Positions 44,097 to 55,150 of a stretch of 64,000 nt of DNA are shown here, one piece after another. The notes beneath the pieces were generated by a model. That model searched no databases. It worked only from the letters and a program-made list of their open reading frames with translations, and was not told the origin of the DNA. Position 1 is the first letter of the stretch. Every line of letters begins with the position of its first letter. Made by a program: the position numbers and the translations under genes. Source of the stretch: Tanypteryx hageni (taxonomy: Eukaryota > Arthropoda > Insecta > Odonata > Petaluridae); the NCBI GenBank assembly GCA_028673005.1, contig CM054120.1:74635533-74699532 (forward strand), read 5' to 3'.

Positions 44097-44623
44097 TTAG
44101 GCCAAATACATATGTAAAACGTTATATGCTTGTCACATTGGATAATTTTGGAACACCTTCACTTCCAATTGAAAATACCTTAAGCTGCTTTTGACACTAG
44201 TATAATGGAAATATATGACCAAAACAATTTGTCAATGATACAGGAGTTAGCAAGAGCATTATAACGAAAGTGCTAAGTGAACCATGCTATAGCGAGGGAT
44301 GACTGTTGTAGTATTCTAGCTAAATGATGGAATTTAGTTGAAATTCACAGCCTAACTTGTGAATATTTTTTGAGCGATTTTAATTATTTTTGGAAAAATA
44401 TCATGCATAAAAACAATATGTGATGTGTGCAGCAAAAATATTCATTTTCCTAGTTTAAAAACTAGGAAAAGGATAGCACGATAACAAAATTGTTTGTGGT
44501 AATAAAGTACTATGATTCTCTAACTGTAAAAAGTATTTTTTATTAAACATCTGAAAATTGTAGTTTCATTTAACTCACCCACAATTATGAATAGAAAAAA
44601 TTGGAGTATGGCATAACACATAC
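44097..44623. other. Intron with a lone Tigger-like end
   Basis: At about 44270-44310 an outward end, CTATAGCGAGGGATGACTG, resembles Tigger termini (CAGTCATCCCTCGCTATAG inwards), but no partner was found. Confidence 0.4.
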
Positions 44624-44848
44624 CCTAGCAAAGTCAAAATGTGGCTCATAGTGTCCACCAATGCCATAGTTGACAACTTGCAATTCTTCTGCTGTATCCA
44701 CAGTTAAAGATGATAGGTCCTCTACTCTTCTGTTCACTTTTGCTACTTTAAGATCGTCTTCTGCCTTCAACCAAGCAGATTTGCTGATTCGATAATTAGC
44801 AGTTTCAAGCTCACCAGTCTTGTAGTTTTGGACTGTTGCACGCCTGAA
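44624..44848 (-). CDS. P4HA: Prolyl 4-hydroxylase alpha subunit, exon with HxD iron ligands
   Basis: A 225-bp exon between acceptor TTAACATTTCAG and donor AGG/GTATGT. It reads FRRATVQNYKTGELETANYR, then ISKSAWL, VDTAEELQVVNYGIGGHYEP and HFDFAR. By family knowledge the His and Asp of HFD are two of the three Fe(II) ligands of this 2-oxoglutarate dioxygenase (human His412 and Asp414). RISKSAWL and NYG(V/I)GG-x-YEPHFD are family signatures. The frame is open with both flanking exons. Confidence 0.96.
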
Positions 44849-45343
44849 CTGAAATGTTAAAAATTCAATGTTATTGTAGATTTTAAGATACAAACTATTT
44901 TTGTCCATGTTTTTGGTGTCAAATTTCTTAAAATTCATTATTACTTATCACAACAAAAATATTGAATATATATATACATATTAACTTAAGGAAATAAAAA
45001 GGTAGTGATGAGGGTGGCAACAAGGTGTTGAAGGAAGCCCAGCGGACACTTACCAAGTCGGGGACCAAGTTGGCAGGCTGCTGGGGGCGTCGAAGAGACA
45101 CGTTAAACACAGGAACACAAAAAACACGCAGGCTTATTGGGCCTATGCCCTTCTTCAACAATAGATTAAGATTACCTGAGAGTGACACTCTGGGCAGGGA
45201 ATGACAGGGTGATGTGTGGAGGTTGATGATTGGAGGAGGCGGGGAGTAGGAAGGGTGAAAAGCCAATAAGGAGGGAGTGTGGTAAGGGAAAGTGCAAATA
45301 GCTACAATGTAACAGAGGATACATTGTAAGGGGGCTAATAGGT

Positions 45344-46062
45344 TTAGCGGAGGTTGAGGCCAGGCGGGGAGAAAGAGTCAAGAAGATGTATATGTGCTAG
45401 TTCCCAGTGTCGGAGAAGGGGGGCAGGAGTGTCATTGGGTAAGGCGCGAATAACTCCTACATTGTAGCAACTATTGAAGGGGACATTGTGGGCATTGGCG
45501 TGTAATGCAACTAGGAGGGGGCATCTGAGAGAGACGCTATTCCGGTGACCGTTCATGCAGATATTTAATGGATTGCTGGTGAGGCCTACGTAAAACGCAG
45601 GACAAAGAGTACAGGTTAGGAGGTAAATGACGTTACGGGTGGTGCAGTTGCTTCTAGAGGTGATGCGGTAGGTGATGTTGGTGGAGGGATTCGAGAAAGA
45701 AGATGAGGGTAGGTGGATAGGGCAAGTGAGGCAGCGAGGTTTGTTGCAGGGGTAAGACCCTATGACAAGAGGTGTGGTAGAAGTGAGAATTCCTTCGTCC
45801 ACAAGATATATCCCAAATTGGGGGGCTGGCGGAAGGAGAGGAGCGGGGGATTGGAAAAAAGGTTGGTAAAGAGGGACTGGTGGGAGGAAGAGCTAAAAAT
45901 TGGGTGGGCAGCATGGAGGATTGTATTGAGGGCTTCGTGAATACCAGGAAGTAAAAGTGTAGTAAGAGTGAGTGGAGGGATTGATGCAGGGATAGTGGGT
46001 GTGTGTGGATGGGATCCATTGTGGGTAGGCGTCAACGCCCTATGGATCTCTCCATGGATCAA
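45344..46062 (-). pseudogene. A3 GIY-YIG endonuclease and linker
   Basis: Two overlapping frames (46062-45760 and 45802-45344). The second reads CNKPRCLTCPIHLPSSSF, then VIYLLTCTLCPAFYVGLTSN and LNICMNGHRNSV, ending GLNLR. The Arg of LNIRMNGH is Cys here, likely harmful to catalysis. Confidence 0.75.
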
Positions 46063-48196
46063 GACTGGAGGATAGCCATGTTTGAGAAGAGCGTCCTCGA
46101 GGACAGAGTAGTACTGTAGAAGGGATGCTGTATCGGAACAAAGCCTCCATCCCTGTCAAGCAAGGGCATAGGGGATAGAGGTTTTGGTATGAAGAGGATG
46201 GCAGCTATCAAAGTGGAGGTATTGGAGGCTGTTGGTGGGTTTGATATGAACACAAGTGCAGATTTTGCTGTCTTGGGGGTAAAGATCGACATCCAGGAAT
46301 GTGATGTGGGCGGTAGAGGATTGGTGGGTGAAGGACAGTGAAGGATGGGAGGAGAGACGCGAGAGAAAGGAAAGGAGAGAGTCAGGTCCATGCGTCCAAA
46401 TGAGGAAGACATCGTCGATGTATCTCAGCCACAAAAGTGGTCTGAGTGGTACGTTGAGGAAGAGTTGTTCCCATTCTCCCAGCTAACAGTTGGCGTATGA
46501 AGGCACCATTTGGGTGCCCATCGCAGTGCCTCTAATTTGAAGGTAGTGACGCCAATCGAAGGAGAAGTTGTTCATTTTGAGCACCACTGCGCCAAGTCTA
46601 AAAAGAAATGGTAGGACGGTCTTCCGTTGGGTGGTCTTGAGTCCAGGAGTTTACTAAGGGCAGAGAGTCCATCATCGTGGGGGATGTTAGTGTAGAGGGA
46701 ACAGACATTGATAGTGGCCAAAATGGTATTGGGTGGGAGAGGAAAGGGGAGGTGTTTGAGGCATTTGAGAAAGTGGTTAGTGTCTTGGATGATGGAAGGG
46801 AATTGACAAATGAGAGTTTGCAGGTGGTAGTCAACGAAGGCGGAGATGCATTCTGTAGGGAAATTAAAGCTGGCAACAATGGGGCGGCTGGGGATGTAGG
46901 GTTTATGGATTTTAGGGAGAAGGTAAAATGTGGGTGTGCGGGGTTTGTTGGGGATCATTAGAGTAATGGCAGAATCAGGAAGGCCTTCCTGTTTTCCTGA
47001 GGAATGAAGATAGGACGAAATTTTGTAGGAGTGGTGGTCTGTGGGGTTGGAAGTAAGGTGATGGTAAAAGATTTCATCAGAAAGTTGGTGCTCGGCTTCC
47101 TCGTTATATTTTGCACGACCCATCACAACTGTGGTGGTGCCCTTGTTGGCAGGGAGGATGATGATATGGTCATTATGTTTGAGTGTAGAAATGGCATGCC
47201 TTTCACGTCTAGTAAGATTATCTGTATGGTCGATAAGATCGGAAAAGTTGGGTTGGGAGATTATGGGAAGGATATAATTGAGGTATAGTTGGACCGGGTG
47301 TAGGGAAGGAAGGGTAGATGGAATGTATTGGGAAGGAGGTTTGAAGATGGTAAAGGTAGGTGGGAGGCCAGGAGGAAGTTTTGGGTTGGCAGAGGTGAGA
47401 GAGTCTTCTTTGGGAGGGTTGGTTTTCAAACATAGTGTGCGGGCAAAGAACTGGACGTTGGCAAGGAGGCGAAAATGATCAATTTTGGTGGTGGGACAAA
47501 AGGAAATGCCACATGATTCTCGGAAGGGGTAAGTACATGGGAGGAAAGGTTCAAGACTTCATCTGGTTGGCAAGATGAAGAGGTGATGGCAGGAGTGTGC
47601 AAAAAATAGAAGCGCTTCAAAGGTTTGCGGGTTAGGAAAGTGTGAGTCTTTTTCAGGATATAAAATGATGGTGGCATTGGGAATCCCAGGAGGTCCGCAA
47701 GACAGGGAGTATGGCCAATGAGTGGCGGGGAAGAAGGTGGTTTGTTGACCTCGCCAGCTGATATAAATGGAAGGGGAAGACCAAGTTTGATGTGCTGAAC
47801 GCAAAGCAGAGAGAGTTTACAGAGATGTCTGTTGCAATGTGCGGTGATATCATTAGCCGCTTGAAGGAAACTGGCATAAAGGTCGGATATGGATTGCGAA
47901 AAATGACGAAGATAAAGAACGAGTGATTTACAACAAGCGAAGTGGGTGTTAGAGAGGGTGGTATAATGATGTATGGTGGGACGGATAATGTGGATAAAGG
48001 CAAGGTAATACGTGAGGGCTAGGGAAGCGTGGATAGGGGGAGGAAGGCCTAAAAAAGAAATTCTGATGGTGAGGCATTTGGGGGTGAGTCCAAGTGCAAG
48101 GCAGGAGTTGAGGAATTCAATCTGGCAGTTTAGGGTAATGTGTCTGCGGAGATGATAACGGAGATGGGTCAATTTCATGGTGGATGAGAAAGACAA
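46063..48196 (-). pseudogene. A3 N-terminal region and reverse transcriptase, frameshifted
   Basis: Frames in order: 48196-47426 (N-terminal, includes KLTHLRYHLRRHITLNCQ), 47429-46572 (ILPANKGTTTVVMGRAKYNE, LLPKIHKPYIPSRPIVASF, TINVCSLYTNIPHDDG), then 46434-46156 (MWLRYIDDVFLIW). Motif A has Asn (TINV) in place of Asp (TIDV) seen in A2, a loss of a catalytic metal ligand. Confidence 0.75.
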
Positions 48197-48269
48197 GATG
48201 AAAAGACAACAGGAGAGAAACGTAAAGATATAGACAAATAAGGAGAAAAAAGGACGGTATGTATATTAA

Positions 48270-48338
48270 CTTAAGGAAATGAAAAGGTAGTGATGAAGGT
48301 GGCAACAAGGTGTTAAAGGAAGCCCAGTGGACACTTAC
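48270..48338 (-). other. Intron-like segment in A3 terminal repeat
   Basis: 69 bp from donor GTAAGTGTCC to acceptor TTTTCATTTCCTTAAG, homologous to the segment at 35382-35450. Length and sites are kept despite about 10 percent divergence. Confidence 0.5.
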
Positions 48339-48349
48339 CAAGTTGGGGA

Positions 48350-48352
<3 letters not shown>

Positions 48353-48435
<83 letters not shown>
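48353..48435. repeat. (TA)n microsatellite joining A3 and B2
   Basis: About 40 TA units between the cut terminal repeat of A3 and the inverted terminal-repeat fragment of B2. Confidence 0.95.
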
Positions 48436-48436
<1 letters not shown>

Positions 48437-48844
48437 CAATTTACGGAAAAGGAAAGGTAAATGAATATATGGATGTCAACAAGGTGTTGGGATGAGGAAA
48501 CCCAGTGAGCACTCACCAATCAGACGACTCCAGGTTGGCGAGGCCCCGGGGATGTCGAAGCGACACACGTAAAATAACACAAAAACACAGAATTTGGTCT
48601 CGAACATGCCTTCTTACAGCGCGGATACCCGCCGGATCTGATCCGAGACCAAATCCGGCGGGCAGTCGCACCCGCCACCCCTAACTCCCACCTCAATACC
48701 CACACCACCACCGATTCCACCCTCCAACTCACCCTAACCACCCTGTATTTCCCCGGCATCCACGACATTCTGAAAAACATCCTGAAAGCCGCCCACCTTA
48801 TCCTCTCATCCTCCCCTCACCAGATCCCATTTCCCAGACCACCG

Positions 48845-49345
48845 ATGCTCTCCTTCCGCCGTCCCCCTAATCTGGCAAATATTCTATGGAAGAAAGAACC
48901 CCCAGCACCCACGCCTTTACACCCTGCCGGATCTTACCCCTGCGGTAGACCCCGATGTCTAACATGCCCAATAAACCCCCCCTGCAACTCCTTCTCCAGT
49001 CCCACAACCAACATCACCTACCCCATAACTTCCACCACCAACTGCACCACCCGCAATATCATTTACCTCCTGAGATGCACCCAATGTCCCGCCTTTTATG
49101 TTGGCCTCACCAGCAATCCCCTCAACATCCGCATGAATGGCCACCGCAACAGCGTCATTCTCAAACGACCGCTGCCGGTGGCCGTTCATGCGAACAAACA
49201 TAATTTAAAGTTCAACAACTGCTTCACAGTGAGAGTCATTCGCGCTCTCCCCGACAATGCTTCGGCTCCTCAACTCCGTCAGTGGGAGCTTTCGCATATC
49301 CATCTCCTAAACTCCTTCACTCCCCCAGGCCTCAACCTTCGATAG
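48845..49345 (+). pseudogene. B2 GIY-YIG endonuclease frame
   Basis: Open 166-codon frame nearly identical to that of B1: CGRPRCLTCPINPP, IIYLLRCTQCPAFYVGLTSN, LNIRMNGHRNSVILKRPLPV, ending GLNLR. The RT is absent, so the element cannot act alone. Confidence 0.75.
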
Positions 49346-49483
49346 CTTTTCACACCCTTTCTGTCTTCTTCCAACACCCTACCCATCCCCAACCCCCTCC
49401 GTTTCCTCCAATCCTCGACCTTTCCGCACTACCCTTCCACCCCCATGCCTCCACCCAGTGTCACCGCCATCAGTTCTCTCTCT

Positions 49484-49518
49484 GTAGCTGAAGAAGGAGT
49501 AGTTCCGAAAGCTTTACG
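49484..49518 (+). ncRNA. Hammerhead-like motif in B2 terminal repeat
   Basis: GUAG, CUGAAGA, extra A, stem II GGAG/UUCC, GAAA, AGCU, U, then UACG. The core is intact but stem I is shifted by one base relative to B1. Confidence 0.4.
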
Positions 49519-49648
49519 TTTGTGATGTTTCTGTGTTTTTGTGTTATTTTACGTGTGTCGCTTCGACATCCCCGGGGCCTCGCCAACCTGAAGTCGTCTG
49601 ATTGGTGAGTGCTCACTGGGTTTCCTCATCCCAACACCTTGTTGACAT

Positions 49649-49651
<3 letters not shown>

Positions 49652-49712
<61 letters not shown>

Positions 49713-49715
49713 TAT
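49652..49715. repeat. (TA)n microsatellite at the B2 3' end
   Basis: TA tract with one AATATA interruption, right after CTTGTTGACATCCATA. Confidence 0.95.
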
Positions 49716-49869
49716 GTTATTATAAACACAAACAACTGTCATTCATATTATTGGCATTCAATTTTTTTTAAAATCATTATGGCTTAAAGCCAATTAAGAC
49801 CAGGAACAAATAACATCAGTGGAAGTTTTCACACTTGGAAAGCTCATTATAACAGACTGATGATCATAT

Positions 49870-51020
49870 ACGAGGTGCAATCAAAAAGTTTCCGGACGGT
49901 CGTAATAAAAAAAATTGGCTTACCGCAGGTCCTATTGAATGTTGTCCCAATCAAAGTAGTCCCCTTAGTCAATAATACACTGATTCCAGCACCTTTTCAA
50001 CTTTGCAAAGCACTCCTGGATGGAACTCCTTTTTGGGGATGTTGTCGAACATCCTGCGACTCGGCCTGAATCTACTTTACATCATCAAATCGGCATCCTC
50101 GGAGAACTTTTTTTAACTTTGGGAAGAGAAAAAAATTGCACAGAGCAAGGTCAGCTGTCATGTTGTTTTTAGCCAGGAACTGTAGAACAGACAGTGCGGT
50201 GTGTGCTGGTGCATTGTCGTGGTGGAGCAGCAAGTGCTGTGATGCCCACTTGTCTGGATGTTTCTGCCTGATGTTCTCCCTCAGTCGTCTCAGAACTTCA
50301 GTGTAATAATGTTGGTTGACTGTCTGGTCTTGTGGAACAAATTCCCTGTGCACAATCCCTTCCATATCAAAAAACACAATGAGCATGCTCTTCACATTGT
50401 TCTTGACCTGTTGTGCTTTCTTGGGTCTTGGTTTGCACTTTTCCACTGTGATGATTGTTGTTTCGTTTCAGGATCATAGCCATAAACCCAACTTTTGTCA
50501 TCTGTAATGATCTTAGAAAGAAAGTTTGGGTCGTTTTCAAGTCTTTCTTGAAGGTCCCGACAAACGTTCAGGCGATGGTTTTTTTTATCTTATGTCAACA
50601 GCCGAGGGACGAATTTTGCCACAATGCACCCCATGTGTAAAACATCAGTGAAAATGCTTTGAACAGACCTGTAGGAGATACCAAGACTATTAGAAATGTC
50701 GAGAATGCTTTGCCAGTGATCCTCGTGGATGGCTTCATGCACTTTTTTTATGTTATCATCATTTTTGCTTGTTGAAGGACAACCAGAACGCTCAGAGTCC
50801 TAAACTGATGTTTGTTCATTTTTGAAATGTGAATACCACTCGTATGTTTGGGTTCTACCCATGGCTTCCTCACCAAATGCTTGTTTAAGCAATGCAAGGG
50901 TCTCAGATGCTGACAACTTCATAATGAAGTATACTACGCATCCTAAGTTGCACAGCTACATGGCACAAATGAGTGGCATGCAATGTGGCCAGTCTGGGAA
51001 CTTTTTGATTGCACCTTGTA
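49870..51020 (-). mobile_element. mariner-like transposon 1
   Basis: TA at both ends; terminal repeats CGAGGTGCAATCAAAAAGTT and, inwards from the right, CAAGGTGCAATCAAAAAGTT (2 differences in 27). Length 1147 bp. Transposase on the minus strand. It sits in the 7.5 kb hydroxylase intron. Confidence 0.9.
50072..50922 (-). pseudogene. mariner transposase 1, broken
   Basis: From ATG at 50922 the frame reads MKLSASETLALLKQAFGEEA and a helix-turn-helix region with a stop after KNEQTSV; then ITDDKSWVYGYDPETK (first catalytic Asp), a frameshift near 50440, and LLHHDNAPAHTALSV (second Asp). In the third motif the usual C-D-F-F-L-F-PKLK is LCNFFLFPKLK: the catalytic Asp is Asn. With a stop, shifts and this change the enzyme is dead. 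Confidence 0.85.
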
Positions 51021-52341
51021 TTTATCTACTTCATACTAAAAATACTTTATACTGAAAGGTTTTACTAGATACACAGTAGCATACAAAAAATTGTTATACT
51101 GCATCTTTAAACTAGTTAAAAAGCTCAGAAATTTTCTTGTATTACTTTATAAAAATGGCTTTTAGATGCCTTTTTCATACCCTGGACAGTAGTTGATATT
51201 TTCCATCATACATTGCCTTTTTTGCTTATTTTATTACATCCACCATCAGCCAAAAATTATTCAGTGAATAATGTAATTTTTTGGTTGATGAACATGTGAT
51301 AATGAAAAAAGGTTGCAGGACTACTTCAATTTATATGTGATTATGAAAACTACATTACATTGAACTACAGGGGAGTCCTGAAATTTGGCCATTCTATATT
51401 CGACTAACTTGAGAATTTGACCATTATACACTATAATCTCAATTTGATTTTCAACCAGTCGAAACTCGCCTATTCGACCGAGCTGATCAGTCGAAATGGG
51501 AGCTATTTGATGCTCATTGTCATTATGTTATGTATCTTTTTAAATAATGTCAGTTATATTGTTATTATTATACTTTATTGGTTTTAAATGTCGGTAAGTT
51601 ACTTAATTTATCAGACAATAAGTTCATGCTACTTGTAAATAAAATCAAGAAATTATATGTTACTACGTTAAAAACGCATATGGGGGTAAAGTTAACAATA
51701 GAATTTAGCAATTAAATTTCTATGGTGCTAAATTGGTTCAATGCCTATAATAGGCAAGTAAATCATCTGAAAATGTACTTTTTGAATGTTTTTGAATAAA
51801 ATTTGAATTTTAACTATAAGAAAATGAATCTTCATACTTTTATTTGTATAAATGTGCAAATTCTGCATTGATATCTAAACTTTAAGGTATTTTAAAATGT
51901 TAATGTATAACACCTCACATGCTCCATCTCATTCTATGACACTACTACTGCTTGCCGAAAGAATTGTTTGTGGAATAACTCTTTTTTATATAAATAAATA
52001 GCACAAGATGGGACTCCATACTTTTTTCCCTAGATGCTGGAATGTATCCCCAATTATGACATGTAAGTCTATGGGAAAACTGCACTGCACTGCACACTTG
52101 AGATTTGACTGTTTCCAGGAATGCATCCAAGTCGAATCTCGGGTGTTGCCTGTACCTTACACTGAGTTTTTTATTATCTATATAGATTATTCAGTGAGGA
52201 TTAATAAAGAGTACACATATTTGAAAACTACATTATGACAAGTTCCTTTTTAAAAACCATGTATCACATTTTAGGGTGCAAATATGTGTCATGACCAGGA
52301 ATAATCATGCACTATGTGTTAAAAACAAATACAGTACTTAC
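51021..52341. other. Intron of the hydroxylase gene
   Basis: A lone Tigger-like end may lie near 51369 (CAGGGGAGTCCTGAAATTTGG); no partner. Otherwise AT-rich with nothing recognised. Confidence 0.4.
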
Positions 52342-52641
52342 TTTTGGCTGAGCAAGTTTCTTGATAGTTTCTATTTCAGAATCATAAATAACATCATGGT
52401 AGATAACAATTCTTGGTTTCAGGAATGCCTCCTCTTCCTTAACACGGGCTAGTTTTAAAAATGGAATGCCTCGATCTATGTATCTGCACTTAAGTTTGGC
52501 TTGTTCTTCAGGTGTAATTGAGATTTCATTTCTACAAAGCATCTCATAAAGCTCTCTTTCTTTTGAATAACTGTCCATGTTCTCTATTGATTTAGTAGGT
52601 GCATCTTTTTGATGGTTTTTCTTCTCAGCAACAGTGTATGC
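52342..52641 (-). CDS. P4HA: Prolyl 4-hydroxylase alpha subunit, most upstream exon in the window
   Basis: Exactly 100 codons between acceptor TGCATTTTTCAG and donor AAAA/GTAAGT. It starts AYTVAEKK and contains ELYEMLCRNE, LKCRYIDRGIPFLKLARVKE, KPRIVIYHDVIYDSEIETIK and ends LAQPK. The order YE-x-LCR, CRY, L-x-P/L-x-K-x-E, (K)PRI-x-x-(F/Y)HD, EIE-x-(I/V)K-x-LA-x-P matches the segment between the peptide-binding domain and the catalytic domain of collagen prolyl 4-hydroxylase alpha subunits. The enzyme hydroxylates Xaa-Pro-Gly prolines in the ER with protein disulfide isomerase as beta subunit. The five exons give 276 residues of the C-terminal half; N-terminal exons lie beyond 64000 or were not found. 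Confidence 0.95.
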
Positions 52642-52838
52642 CTGAAAAATGCAAAAATGGAATTTCATTTTTAAAAACAAAAAAAGGTAAGCAGGTAATT
52701 GTTATTAACAGGAAAATTGATGAAAGAAATAGTTAATAAATAGTATTTTAAAATTCTTGTGCATTTTTATCTTGTCTTCTACATAAATGTCTAAAAATAC
52801 ATGATATATATATATGGAGTATGATGTTTTGTATTTAA

Positions 52839-54137
52839 TTAACACATTCGTTGCTGTCCAAAATTCTAAGAAATTATCGCAAACGAGTGTAACTTTTGGA
52901 CTCAAAAAATCATATAGCTTTGTTTTTTTAATTTATAATGTATTTTTATGTAAAACTAGTCAAAATTTTTTTTATTTAAAAAAAATTACGACATCATATG
53001 ATGTCGTCTGCCCCGCAGACAGTCCCCTTTTATTGCATCTAAAATATCACCAAAACAAAATATTCCGAATATGGTTTCTAGGTTTCAAGATATCTAAATT
53101 TGAAAAAAAAAGTTGCAACTTATATTCAAAGTAATTCTTATAAATTTATGGGTTACTTTTCAGTAATAATGATGGAATTTTCTTTAAAAAAAGTTTATTT
53201 ACAATAAAATAGTAATATTATTTCTTTCACAATTATTGATTATTATTATTCTTACTATAACTGATAACAATATTTACAATTTAAAATAATATTTTAAATT
53301 TATATGATATTTACAATTTATGTTATAACTAATTGTTTCGAGAAATGCAATTATTGATTATTATTATCTTTTATATATAATTACTCAATGTCTGTCCATC
53401 CCCCCTTTTTATCTCTTGCTGTATATGCCATTTTGTGTCTGACAACTAGGAGACCTTGAGAAAACCATTTTCATTTACATAAGTGTCCCACGTTCGACTC
53501 CAGGAGATGATTATATTTTCCCATATGTTTACACAGAAGTTTTGATTTTTTAATGTGCAAGGTTTTTTTCCATCATTCATTAAAATACATAAAAATGGAC
53601 AGAATTTATCCATTTTTCTTTATTCAATGGCTAAATCTATAAAATATCTTATTCTTGCAATGTTTAGATGTTACACGGAAGGATTTGTCAGAAATATGAT
53701 TTTATTTTCAAAATTTTATGGCTTTTTCGTACTCTTTCCTGGTGTTGCCAAGGCGACCCACATTGTTGCCTCCGATTGAATGAGTGTCTATCAAGCCTTC
53801 AAATAGATGAGAACACTGTGTTATTTGCTTCGCTATATTGAAATAACGAAGTAAAAAAAACAATGTGTACAAAAAATAATAAGGCTTACATGAAATTTCC
53901 TACAAAAAACCCAAAAATTGGTTTTCTAATGAACATTGCATTCAACTAGAAAACAAAGCACACGGTTCTAAAGCTCACAAGGCACTGAGTCTAAACCCCC
54001 CTGCAGGATTTTTCCCAAAGTTGAATCCTCACCATGGGAGAGAGAGAAGCAAGGGAGAAAAAGATTTGAGGGAACATCATATGATGAAGCATGTAACTGT
54101 GCTAGGGCTATGATGTCATCCACAACGAATGTGTTAA
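52839..54137. mobile_element. piggyBac-like element, non-coding
   Basis: TTAA at 52839-52842 and 54134-54137. Perfect 11-bp inverted ends CACATTCGTTG. Both ends carry subterminal CATCATATGATG palindromes (52992-53003 and 54075-54086). No transposase motif is recognised in the 1.3 kb interior, although short frames exist (53555-53779 plus; 54285-53968 minus, the latter mostly translating the end repeat). Confidence 0.65.
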
Positions 54138-55150
54138 GATGAAATAAAGGTGATTTAGTGATAACTTGTAATTCGTAGTGAACAAATTTGGGAGAGATTA
54201 CCTGAAACCAATAACCTTGATAGTCAATTGGATATGAACAAAAAGGAAAAGTTGCAAAATTAATCACTCTAAGATTATCTTTCAATAAAATATGGTTTAA
54301 CTTTCAATGGGACACTATTCCTCTATATTCCCTTAGAACAGTGGTTCCCAACCTTTTCTTTGCAGCAACCCTAAACTGACCATCAATAGAACCTCGTGAC
54401 CCATACCTGGACTCTCACAACCTGCACTTCAAATTGAGTGAAGATACGACATAGGCTAGAAAGATAGCTATAAATACACCCCTGCCAATGGACACTGCTA
54501 TTGTATCACTACTTCACCACAAATATGTCAGTCTCCGTCATCACCATTTTTGAGGAAAGGGTAGAATTATAGTGTGATGCCCATGTTAGCAGGTGTGTGG
54601 AGGGAAATTTTTCTGTTGGTCTGGCATTCCCACTTTTCCCCATCCATTTTCCCACGTAAGTAATAAATGCTTAGAAAGACAAAAGGAGGTTCACCTTCCA
54701 TGGGTCGCATGGTGAGTGTACCGCCCACCATAAAAATGAAAACATTGTAACTTTTATCTTCATGAATTCCAACCTTGGGTTGCCATCTACCATTTTATCT
54801 GAGTTCCATGAACATTGTAGATACCAACCCAAGATCAGAATTAATGCAGAAAACGAGTTACAATGTTTTCATTTATGAGGCGAGCACTACGCTCACCACA
54901 CGACCATCAGAGGGTCAAGAGTGTGTCTCTGACACCCCACAGATATTTTTGTCCAAAAAATTATTAATCATTGATTTTCGATAAATTTTTCACTTTATGA
55001 CTCATGATGAATTTTTGATTAATTGGAATTTATTTTAAGATGTTAATTATTGAACACAACTGGGAGAAAAATGGAAGATATGGATTTTTTTGTACATTAA
55101 TTATATAAAAATCAATCAATCAATCACCCGCTCCATCGTCAAATCCATTA
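54138..55150. other. Intergenic with a hAT-type end fragment
   Basis: CAGTGGTTCCCAACCTTTTC at 54341 is a typical hAT terminus of the style CAGTGGTTCTCAACC; no matching right end is visible. Otherwise nothing recognised. Confidence 0.45.

Larger units (their letters stand above)
44975..48352 (-). mobile_element. Penelope-like element, family A, copy A3
   Basis: Minus strand: partial 5' terminal repeat with intron-like segment (48352-48264) cut by a TA tract, ATG near 48196, RT and GIY-YIG coding to 45344, terminal repeat 45340-44981. Several frameshifts (near 47430, 46580, 46150, 46060 and 45800) break the polyprotein. It lies in the 7.5 kb intron between the two upstream hydroxylase exons. 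Confidence 0.8.
48436..49651 (+). mobile_element. Penelope-like element, family B, copy B2, 5' truncated
   Basis: Inverted terminal-repeat fragment (48436-48593), then plus-strand coding from 48594 (inside the RT thumb region), GIY-YIG frame, 3' UTR and direct terminal repeat to 49651, followed by (TA)n. Very similar to B1 but truncated about 1.1 kb further in. Confidence 0.8.

Noticed and set aside
53968..54285. 105-codon minus-strand frame as an extra hydroxylase exon
   Set aside because: No family similarity; part of it translates the CACATTCGTTG transposon end.
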